Source: Chloracidobacterium sp. (GTDB lineage: Bacteria; Acidobacteriota; Blastocatellia; Pyrinomonadales; Pyrinomonadaceae). From it: a stretch of DNA of 64,000 nucleotides. Location: positions 62,001-126,000 of the forward strand of contig JADJJY010000004.1 in assembly GCA_016706275.1 (NCBI GenBank). Direction: 5' to 3'. The translations under genes were made by a program, and so were the position numbers. The notes under the pieces were generated by a model. It did not search any database, had not been told where the DNA came from, and worked only from the letters and a program-made list of their open reading frames with translations. Every line of letters starts with the position of its first letter. Positions within the stretch are counted from its first letter, which is position 1. Below are positions 1-7,162 of the stretch, piece by piece.

Positions 1-80
1 ATGAAAACATAATTTATATCTCCTGATTTTCGAAATAATTGCTGTGCCGATATAGTAGCAGAATACGTTTTGATGCAGAA

Positions 81-142
81 GCCCGCACGGAGTAAGGGCG
101 TTACATCCAACTCGAGAGTCACGCCCTTACTTACGTGCGGGC
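81..142. repeat. Inverted repeat with 21-22 nt arms
   Basis: The left arm at 81-101 (starting GCCCGCACGG, ending AAGGGCGT) is nearly the exact reverse complement of the right arm at 121-142, separated by 19 nt. A half-copy of the same sequence lies after groEL at 34982-35009, so this is a dispersed element and not only a local hairpin. No gene is visible in bases 1-157. Confidence 0.8.
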
Positions 143-157
143 CTAGGCACACAAATA

Positions 158-2206
158 ATGACCCTGCCCCGCACGAGAAAACCATTCACCGTTAAAAATT
201 CGATAGCCGCAGCAGTGGCGGGCTTAATATTGCTCGCCTTGCTCGCCGTGGTGGTTTGGTTTTGGTGGGGTACGACGGTTAGAGTCAAACCCTATAAATT
301 CGTCTCAACCGTTGCCGGAACGGGCGGCGAATTTGGCGAGCCGTTTGGCATCGCGGTCAGGGGCAATGACGTATTTGTCACGGACGGACAGAACGATCAG
401 ATCTGGCGTATCTCCGACGGTAAGGCGACCGTCTTCGCCGCCGGACTCGATACGCCGTCGGGCATCGCATTTACCAAAAACGGCGATCTGATCGTCGCCG
501 ACAGTGGTTCGCATACGATCAAGAGCGTCAATGCTAAGGGCGAGGTGACGGTTATTGCGGGCGTGAATGGCAAGCAAGGCTTTGCCGACAGTGATGCGAC
601 AATCGCTCTTTTTAATGCTCCGGTCGGCATCGCGGTCGGTGCTGACGGCCGTGTGTTTGTCGCCGACACCTACAACGACCGCATCCGCGTGATCGACAAT
701 GGCAAGGTCACGACGCTCTCCGGAAGCGGCAAGGGTTATGCTGACGGAGTCGGCGACCAAGCTAAATTTGACACACCGACAGGCATCGCCGTCTGGCAGG
801 ACAAACTCCTCATCTCCGACGCGGGCAACCGCCGCATCCGTGTCGTCGAACCAACGGGAATTGTTTGGACGCTTGCCGGTAACGGCGAACAAAACCTAAA
901 AGACGGCCTGTTGTCCACCGCGTTGTTTGTCCAACCAACCGCTATCTCTGTCAACAAAAGCGGCCAGATCTATATTGCCGACGGCAACGCGATACGGATG
1001 ATCTCCGGCGAAGTGCTCCCGATCGTCCAAACGATCTCCGCCGACGAACGCGGCCTCAGCGACGGCAATCTTCACCGCTCACGTTTCAACCGCCCGTCGG
1101 GACTCGCTTTCGACGCGGCGGGCAATTTGCTCGTCGCCGATAGCGAGAACAGGCTTGTTCGCAACATCTTGCCGCAAAACAACGACACCGCGATAACCAA
1201 GGAACAAATAGCCGCTCTTCGCGACAAGCCCGAAGAATTCAGACAACTACAACCCGCCCGTTGGCCCTACGATCCGCCGACCGCCAAACGCGACATCGCC
1301 GGCACGCTCGGCGAGATACGCGGCGAGATGAAACCCGGCAGCGATCAGGTCTGGTATCACAACGGCCTCGACATCGCCGGGGCTTACGGCGAAACGGCCC
1401 GCTTTGTCCGCGACGAAAAGGTCTTGCGGCCGATCGCGGCGGAAAATTTTGGCACGCTTCGCGAGCTGATCCGAATGCCGACGCTTGGCTATATCCACAT
1501 CCGCTTGGGCCGCAATGTCGAGTCGGTGCCCTTTGGAGACGGTCGCTTTCAGTTTGAAAAAGAAACTAGCGGCAAACTCAGCGGCGTCCGCGTCCCGCGC
1601 GGTGCTAAATTCAAAGCGGGCGAACCCATCGGCACTCTCAATGCAATGAACCACGTCCACCTCATCGCCGGACGCAGCGGCAGCGAAATGAACGCTCTCG
1701 ACGCACTTACTCTACCTGGCCTGACCGATTCACGGCCGCCGACAATAGAAAACGTAACGCTATTTGATAAAAATTGGAGTGAAATCGAAACCGCAAAGAA
1801 AAACCAGCGTATTACTCTGCGTGACCAGACCAGGATCGTGGTCAGAGCCTACGATCAGGCCGACGGCAACTCTGAAAAGCGGCGTCTGGGCGTTTTCAAA
1901 CTCGGCTATCAGTTGCTAAAACAGGACGGCTCTGCGGTGGCGGATACAAAATGGACGATCGTATTTGACCGTCTGCCGTCAGCTGCTTCGATCTCGCTGG
2001 TCTATGCAAACGGCAGCAAATCCGGTGCGACCGGCGAGACAATATTTAATTACATCGTCACAAATTCGGTTAGCGGCGATGAGTTTCACGAGGATGTTTT
2101 TGACGCCGCGACGCTCGCAAGCGGCATCTATACTTTACGCGTCTTTGCCGCAGATTATTTTGGAAATACATCGTCGAAAGACCTAAGTTTTGAGATATTG
2201 AGGTAA
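158..2206 (+). CDS. Membrane-anchored NHL-repeat protein with C-terminal M23-like domain
   Basis: 682 aa. A single membrane segment at about residues 19-40 anchors a periplasmic or extracellular body. Residues about 50-350 hold repeated NHL beta-propeller units (recurring patterns of the type GIAVxxDGRVFVADTYNDRIR). Residues about 380-530 resemble a LytM/M23 metallopeptidase: an HxGxD motif (H401, D405) and an HxH motif (H499, H501) are both present, so the zinc-site skeleton is kept although the rest is divergent. A final beta-rich domain follows. Known: M23 enzymes cut peptidoglycan peptides, and NHL propellers bind proteins or ligands. Inference: a surface protein in which a propeller presents a hydrolase-like domain. 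Activity is uncertain. It lies 4 nt upstream of the next gene, so co-transcription is likely. Confidence 0.75.
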   Translation: MTLPRTRKPFTVKNSIAAAVAGLILLALLAVVVWFWWGTTVRVKPYKFVSTVAGTGGEFGEPFGIAVRGNDVFVTDGQNDQIWRISDGKATVFAAGLDTPSGIAFTKNGDLIVADSGSHTIKSVNAKGEVTVIAGVNGKQGFADSDATIALFNAPVGIAVGADGRVFVADTYNDRIRVIDNGKVTTLSGSGKGYADGVGDQAKFDTPTGIAVWQDKLLISDAGNRRIRVVEPTGIVWTLAGNGEQNLKDGLLSTALFVQPTAISVNKSGQIYIADGNAIRMISGEVLPIVQTISADERGLSDGNLHRSRFNRPSGLAFDAAGNLLVADSENRLVRNILPQNNDTAITKEQIAALRDKPEEFRQLQPARWPYDPPTAKRDIAGTLGEIRGEMKPGSDQVWYHNGLDIAGAYGETARFVRDEKVLRPIAAENFGTLRELIRMPTLGYIHIRLGRNVESVPFGDGRFQFEKETSGKLSGVRVPRGAKFKAGEPIGTLNAMNHVHLIAGRSGSEMNALDALTLPGLTDSRPPTIENVTLFDKNWSEIETAKKNQRITLRDQTRIVVRAYDQADGNSEKRRLGVFKLGYQLLKQDGSAVADTKWTIVFDRLPSAASISLVYANGSKSGATGETIFNYIVTNSVSGDEFHEDVFDAATLASGIYTLRVFAADYFGNTSSKDLSFEILR

Positions 2207-2210
2207 TAAA

Positions 2211-3764
2211 ATGAAGAAGACTATCGTGCTTATTTCCCTTTGTGCTTTTATGGCGGCGGCAATGCCGGCATTTGCATTTGGCCCGACCAGCGTTTTGATC
2301 ACGCCGCCTGCACCTAAATTTACCGACGCCGAGCGTCAGACGGAGCTTGCAAAACGCCGCGCCGCCGTTGCTGCCAAGATGGCCGACAAGAGCGTGCTAA
2401 TCCTTTTCTCCGCCGAGCCAAAGCTCTACACAAACGATGTCGATTACGTCTATCGTCAGGAAAATAATCTCTATTACTTAACATCCCTCAAGCAAAACGG
2501 AGCGACGCTCGTCATCACAAAAAACGGCGGCACGGTGACGGAAACGCTCTTTTTGCCAAAACGCAATCCGGCTCAGGAAACATGGACCGGCAAGATGTAT
2601 TCGCGCGAGCAAGCGATGAGCACATCTGGCCTAAAAAATCTTGTCGATTCGTCCGAGCGTGAGGCGTTTTTTACGGCGCTAAAAGAAAAGAAAGCATTCA
2701 CCGCGAAAGACGGCGTCTCGATCGCCTCGGGCACCGAAAACGTCTATCTGCTATTGCCCGAAACCGACCGAGATCGCGACGGTATGCGTGAGTTTGGCGT
2801 CGAAAATACTTTTTCTAAATCTCTAACAAGCTATAAGATCGAAAACGCACAACCGATCTTTGCGGATCTCCGGCTCATCAAATCACCGTACGAGCTAAAG
2901 TTGCTCCAGCACGCCGTCGATATCTCCACCGAGGCTCATATGCGTGCGATGGCGACCGTTGGCCGTGCCAACTGGGAATACGAGGTCCACGCCGAGGTCG
3001 AATATACTTATCGACGCCGCAACGCCGACAACTGGGGATATCCGTCGATCGTTGGGTGCGGTGCAAATGCAACAACGCTCCACTACGAAGAATCGCAAAG
3101 CCCGGTCAAGAAAGGCGAGGTCCTGCTGATGGACGCGGCCGCCGAATACGAGCATTACACCGCCGACATAACGCGCACCTTTCCGGTGAACGGCAAGTTT
3201 TCAAAAGAACAGGCGGAGCTATATCAGATCGTTTTTGACGCGCAAGAGGCAGTCGCCAAAGCGACCAAGCCCGGCGTGAGATACGGCCAACTAGACACCA
3301 TCGCTCGAAACGTCATAAATGAGGGGCTTTTTAAACTTGGCCTCGTTACTGATAAGGCTTCAAACCAGTCCAGAATTTGGTTCATGCACGGACTCGGCCA
3401 CTGGATCGGGATGAACGTCCACGACGTCGGCGATTACGCATTGCCGCTCCAACCCGGCATGGTCTTTACCAACGAACCGGGCATCTACATCCGCGAAGAC
3501 GCTCTCGACAATCTGCCCGACACGCCCGAATTTAAGGCGTTCAAAGACAAAGTGCGGCCCGTTTTTGAAAAATACAAAAACATCGGCGTCCGCATTGAGG
3601 ACGATATGCTTGTCACTGCGACCGGCGTCGAGTGGATGAGCGGCAAGCTGCCCCGCACCATCGCGGATATCGAGGCATTTATGGCAACGGCACCAAAACA
3701 AGTGCCACTTAGCCAACGCAAAAAGAAGATCGATCTGTTCGGCCAAACATTGGCAATTCGGTAG
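2211..3764 (+). CDS. Exported M24B Xaa-Pro aminopeptidase
   Basis: 517 aa with a clear signal peptide (about 22 residues, ending in AFA), so it acts outside the cytoplasm. The N-terminal half is an aminopeptidase P N-domain with the typical YRQENNLYYLT stretch. The C-terminal half is a pita-bread M24 fold with the five dinuclear-metal ligands in order: D308, D319, H397, E422, E463. Known family reaction: release of an N-terminal residue preceding proline. Export is unusual compared with cytoplasmic E. coli PepP but common in Acidobacteriota and Bacteroidota, where it probably serves scavenging of external peptides. It starts 4 nt after the NHL gene; an intrinsic terminator follows at 3790. 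Confidence 0.9.
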   Translation: MKKTIVLISLCAFMAAAMPAFAFGPTSVLITPPAPKFTDAERQTELAKRRAAVAAKMADKSVLILFSAEPKLYTNDVDYVYRQENNLYYLTSLKQNGATLVITKNGGTVTETLFLPKRNPAQETWTGKMYSREQAMSTSGLKNLVDSSEREAFFTALKEKKAFTAKDGVSIASGTENVYLLLPETDRDRDGMREFGVENTFSKSLTSYKIENAQPIFADLRLIKSPYELKLLQHAVDISTEAHMRAMATVGRANWEYEVHAEVEYTYRRRNADNWGYPSIVGCGANATTLHYEESQSPVKKGEVLLMDAAAEYEHYTADITRTFPVNGKFSKEQAELYQIVFDAQEAVAKATKPGVRYGQLDTIARNVINEGLFKLGLVTDKASNQSRIWFMHGLGHWIGMNVHDVGDYALPLQPGMVFTNEPGIYIREDALDNLPDTPEFKAFKDKVRPVFEKYKNIGVRIEDDMLVTATGVEWMSGKLPRTIADIEAFMATAPKQVPLSQRKKKIDLFGQTLAIR

Positions 3765-3789
3765 TTTTCTACGAACGAACCTCATTATT

Positions 3790-3821
3790 GATAGCGGCTT
3801 TTATGGCCGCTATCTTTTTTT
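3790..3821 (+). terminator. Intrinsic terminator after the aminopeptidase
   Basis: A perfect 9-bp stem (GATAGCGGC with GCCGCTATC), a 7-nt loop and a run of seven T residues. It closes the 158-3764 transcription unit. Confidence 0.85.
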
Positions 3822-3871
3822 GCCTTTGACTATCAGACCGATATGGATTCAAAATCTAGCACAGACATATT

Positions 3872-4849
3872 GTGGCAAATCCAAAAAGCACATCAGGCGA
3901 CACTTCGCTCCCGCTGATCATCGTAAATCCGAAATCAGCATCGGGCTCGACCCGTGAAAAATGGTCGCAGACGGCGAGCGACGTGCGGGCGCATTTCGGC
4001 CCTTTTGCCGTGGCATTTACTAAATGTCAGGGCGACGGCATCGCGATCGCCACTCGTGCGGCAAAAGCGGGTCGAAAATTTATCATCGCTTGCGGCGGTG
4101 ACGGTACGATCAACGAGGTTGCGAACGGGATTTTGCTTTCCGGCAAAGACGTCGAACTTGGCGTACTGCCGTCGGGCACGGGCGGAGATCTTCGGCGGAC
4201 GCTCGGACTGCCACTGACCAACCGCGAGGCGGCAAAAGCTCTCCGCGATGGTGAGACAAAACAGATGGACGTCGGCAAGGTCACCTTTCATGACCATTCG
4301 GGCAACGAGGTGAGCCGCTACTTCCTAAACGTCTCGTCCGTCGGCCTTGCCGCTGACATCGTCAAACGAGTCAAATCCGCCAAGGTCTTCGATTGGCTAC
4401 CGGTCGAATCGATGCGCGGACGTGCAAATTTTGCGGTTTCAACCCTACAAGAAGTTATGAGTCTCGAACCCGATCTTGTCCGCGTACGTTTTGACGATGG
4501 CGATGAAAAGACGCTCCAGACTATCGCCTTTTGCGTGGCAAATTCGCGTTACTTTGGCGGCGGTATGTTGATCGCCCCGAACGCCAAGATCAACGACGGC
4601 CTGTTAAACGTGGTAAATATCGGGGACATCGGCACCGCAAAGATCTTCTTAAACGTACATTCGATCTATCGTGGCACACACGATAGTCTCAAAGAGGTCA
4701 AGAACACCTTAGCCCGCCGGATCGAGATATCATCAGTCGATACGGCAAAACAGATTTTCCTCGAAACCGACGGCGAACTCCCCGGCCAGCTTCCCGCGGT
4801 CTATGAGATCCTGCCGGACGCTCTTCGTATACGCGTTCCAAGAATGTGA
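3872..4849 (+). CDS. Diacylglycerol/sphingosine-kinase family lipid kinase
   Basis: 325 aa, starting at GTG. The DAGK catalytic domain is recognised by the nucleotide-binding motif GGDGTINEVANGIL (about residues 74-87) and the following LPSGTGGDLRRTLGLP. The C-terminal beta-sandwich typical of YegS/DgkB proteins follows, including FGGGMLIAPNAKINDGLL. Known: these enzymes phosphorylate diacylglycerol or related lipids with ATP, feeding phosphatidic acid back to phospholipid synthesis. The true substrate cannot be read from sequence. No strong Shine-Dalgarno precedes the GTG, so a slightly different start is possible. Confidence 0.88.
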   Translation: MANPKSTSGDTSLPLIIVNPKSASGSTREKWSQTASDVRAHFGPFAVAFTKCQGDGIAIATRAAKAGRKFIIACGGDGTINEVANGILLSGKDVELGVLPSGTGGDLRRTLGLPLTNREAAKALRDGETKQMDVGKVTFHDHSGNEVSRYFLNVSSVGLAADIVKRVKSAKVFDWLPVESMRGRANFAVSTLQEVMSLEPDLVRVRFDDGDEKTLQTIAFCVANSRYFGGGMLIAPNAKINDGLLNVVNIGDIGTAKIFLNVHSIYRGTHDSLKEVKNTLARRIEISSVDTAKQIFLETDGELPGQLPAVYEILPDALRIRVPRM

Positions 4850-4859
4850 TGATTTATCC

Positions 4860-5531
4860 ATGAGATCACTCTTTCGGTTAATTTTGTTGTCCAGTTTGTT
4901 CGTCGTAACGTTTGGCACAGTTGTCCGCTCACAGACGGCTATCGACGACGACGATACGCAGTCTTGGAATGATTTGCAGCTAACTGTGAAGCTAAACGCT
5001 CATTTCGACCTTACAACTAAATTGACGGGGAGATTTGGCAGGAATATCTCACGATTAAATGATGGCCGTTACCAGATAGGCTTTGTATGGAAACCGACAA
5101 AGTCCATTTCGGTCTCGCCGTTTTATTGGTTTGTCTACGCTAGAAACGCCGCGGGCAAATTTACGGTTGAAAACCGGCTTAATCTCGCGGTTACGTATAA
5201 GTTTCCGGTCAAGTCGTTCGGCCTTTCGCATCGAAGTTGGTACGAATATCGGGTCAAGGCATCGGGAAATTCATGGCGTTATCGACCGTCGCTGACATTC
5301 GAAAAAGCTCTGCCCGAAAAGTTTCTATCAAAAGCAAAATTCTTCATTACCGAGGAACCGTTTTACGTTTCCACAACCCGCAAATTTTCGCGTAACCGCC
5401 TCAGTCTCGGCATTAGCAAGGTCATAAACAACCACCTTACGCTTGACGTCTATTATCTGCGACAAAACGACGGCTATTCTCACCCGGGCGATCTGAATGT
5501 GCTGGGAACCAGTTGGAAATTTCATCTTTGA
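4860..5531 (+). CDS. DUF2490-type outer-membrane beta-barrel protein
   Basis: 223 aa from the ATG at 4860. This start is preferred over one 57 nt upstream because it begins directly with a signal peptide (MRSLFRLILLSSLFVV, cleavage near VRSQ) and avoids overlap with the kinase gene. The mature protein is made of alternating aromatic/polar beta-strands (for example SISVSPFYWFVYARN, RSWYEYRVK) ending in an aromatic strand, as expected of an outer-membrane barrel of the DUF2490 family. Function is not known. It follows the kinase by 10 nt, which suggests one transcript. Confidence 0.75.
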   Translation: MRSLFRLILLSSLFVVTFGTVVRSQTAIDDDDTQSWNDLQLTVKLNAHFDLTTKLTGRFGRNISRLNDGRYQIGFVWKPTKSISVSPFYWFVYARNAAGKFTVENRLNLAVTYKFPVKSFGLSHRSWYEYRVKASGNSWRYRPSLTFEKALPEKFLSKAKFFITEEPFYVSTTRKFSRNRLSLGISKVINNHLTLDVYYLRQNDGYSHPGDLNVLGTSWKFHL

Positions 5532-5548
5532 TTATTCGAACAAAAATC

Positions 5549-5578
5549 TTGCCTTGCGCGGCTAAAATCCTGTAATAT
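5549..5578 (+). promoter_or_regulatory. Candidate sigma-70 promoter for the riboswitch transcript
   Basis: A -35-like TTGCCT at 5549-5554 and a -10-like TAATAT at 5573-5578 are separated by 18 nt, placing a start near 5585, just before the aptamer. Matched by eye only. Confidence 0.45.
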
Positions 5579-5590
5579 TACTCAAAATCT

Positions 5591-5727
5591 ATTGCCGAAT
5601 TCCGATTTGTTCGGGAGCGGGGGAACCAAAACCTGACGTCGTCAGGACGGGGCTTATCTGACCAACAGAGGAAGACTTCTTCGCTTCCAGCCCGACAGCT
5701 AACCTCGCAGGCGTTAACGAAGAAGGA
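5591..5727 (+). ncRNA. c-di-AMP riboswitch (ydaO/yuaA family aptamer)
   Basis: The segment reproduces the ordered conserved blocks of the ydaO/yuaA aptamer: an ATTGCCGAAT entry strand at 5591, a purine-rich GGGGGAACCA block at about 5620, a GGGGCTTATCTG block at about 5655, then CCGACAGCTAACCTCGCAGG at about 5692-5711 and an exit strand AGGCGTTAACGAAGAAGG. These match, in order and wording, the T. tengcongensis aptamer used for structure work, as I recall it. Known: c-di-AMP binding stabilises the aptamer and usually favours termination. The terminator at 5740 fits that logic. Usual targets are potassium transporters, osmolyte uptake and wall hydrolases, so the oxidoreductase downstream is unusual. 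Confidence 0.9.
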
Positions 5728-5739
5728 CATTTCTCGCGA

Positions 5740-5771
5740 GAGGTTGTGAATGTGCTTCACAGCCTCTTTTT
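5740..5771 (+). terminator. Riboswitch expression-platform terminator
   Basis: An 11-bp stem (5740-5750 with 5756-5766, one G-T pair), a 5-nt loop and TTTTT, ending 12 nt before the next ATG. Its position directly after the c-di-AMP aptamer indicates a transcription-termination switch. Confidence 0.88.
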
Positions 5772-5783
5772 GTATTTGTTGAT

Positions 5784-7139
5784 ATGAAAAAGATCACGAT
5801 CATTGGCGGCGGAGCGAGCGGCACCTTACTGGCGGTAAATCTTTTGCGTAACGCGGGCGACCACGAGCTTGAGATCAACCTAGTCGAACGCCGGTCAAAG
5901 ATCGGCCGCGGCGTCGCGTTCGGAACCGAAAAAGATTCGCATTTGCTAAATGTTCCGGCGGGCCGCATGGGAGCCTTTCCGGACGATATCGAGCATTTTC
6001 ACAGATGGCTGACGGCAACGGGCCACACGTTTGACTCACACGATTTCGTTCCGCGAAAGATCTTTGGCGAATACCTGCGTGAGGTTTTTACCGATGCTGC
6101 TGAAAGCAGTGCCAAGCACGTCACGCTCAATCTGATCGACGACGAAGCGGTCGATATGTCCGTCAATAATGATTCGGGTGAGGTCATACTGCGTTCGGGC
6201 GAGATCATACAGACCGATCGAGTGGTGCTCGCGTTTGGCAATTTTATGCCGCCGCACCCGAGCGTCGCCGATCTTTCATTCACTGAGTCGGTGATGTATT
6301 TTCAGGATCCATGGAACTCTCGGTTATACGAGACGATAAAACGCGATAATTCGCTCTTTGTCGTCGGCACCGGCCTCTCGATGGTGGATGTGGCATTGCA
6401 CTTTCATCGCCACGGCCACCAGGGCAAGATCTACGCGATATCAACACGCGGTCTTCTCCCAGCACCGCACGAACTCGGCCACACGTATCCAACCTTCGCC
6501 GACGAGCTAAAATCGATGACCCGCATCACCGACATGCTCAAAGCCGTCCGCCGTCACATTAAAATCGCCGAGACCGACGGCAGTAATTGGCGTGCTGTCA
6601 TCGATAGTCTGCGACCGGCAACTCAGGAGCTATGGCTGAATCTGCCGCTCGCGGAAAAGCGTTACTTCAAACAGCACCTAAGCCGCTATTGGAACGTCGC
6701 CCGTCATCGTATGCCGGCCGAGGTTGCCGCGATCCTCGACGAAATGCAAGCAAACGGGCGCCTCGAGATCCTCAAAGGCCGTCTTACCGACATCACCCAT
6801 GACGGGACAAAATTTACGGTCAAATACAAGACGCTCAATAATCAGCACGGCGTCGAGGCGGACGCGCTCGTCAACTGCATCGGCTCAGAAAGCTCATTTT
6901 CAAAGATCGAAACGGAGTTTGTTCGCAATCTCATCGGTCGTAAACATATCCGCAACGACGAACTCAACCTCGGCATCGACGCCACACCTGACGGACAAGT
7001 CATCGGGAAAACGAATGCTCCGTCCAAGGTCGTCTTTACCCTCGGCACCGCTCTAAAAGGCATTTTGTGGGAATCGACGGCAATTCCTGAGATCCGAACA
7101 CAGGCACGGACGCTTGCGCTCAAATTGCTTGCAGACTAA
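5784..7139 (+). CDS. FAD/NAD(P)-binding oxidoreductase, YdhS-like (COG4529 type)
   Basis: 451 aa. The N-terminus is an FAD-binding Rossmann motif, GGGASGTLLAVNLL (about residues 7-20), followed by the LLNVPAGRMGAFPDD stretch typical of FAD-NAD(P)-binding YdhS/HpnW-like proteins. A second dinucleotide fold begins at FVVGTGLSMVDVALHF (about residue 193). No signal peptide, so cytosolic. Substrate unknown. It is the first gene after the c-di-AMP riboswitch, and the acyl-AMP ligase fusion follows 23 nt later, so both are probably under c-di-AMP control. Whether it acts on lipids together with that neighbour is speculation. Confidence 0.8.
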   Translation: MKKITIIGGGASGTLLAVNLLRNAGDHELEINLVERRSKIGRGVAFGTEKDSHLLNVPAGRMGAFPDDIEHFHRWLTATGHTFDSHDFVPRKIFGEYLREVFTDAAESSAKHVTLNLIDDEAVDMSVNNDSGEVILRSGEIIQTDRVVLAFGNFMPPHPSVADLSFTESVMYFQDPWNSRLYETIKRDNSLFVVGTGLSMVDVALHFHRHGHQGKIYAISTRGLLPAPHELGHTYPTFADELKSMTRITDMLKAVRRHIKIAETDGSNWRAVIDSLRPATQELWLNLPLAEKRYFKQHLSRYWNVARHRMPAEVAAILDEMQANGRLEILKGRLTDITHDGTKFTVKYKTLNNQHGVEADALVNCIGSESSFSKIETEFVRNLIGRKHIRNDELNLGIDATPDGQVIGKTNAPSKVVFTLGTALKGILWESTAIPEIRTQARTLALKLLAD

Positions 7140-7162
7140 GCTAAACAAACCCCAAGTTTATT

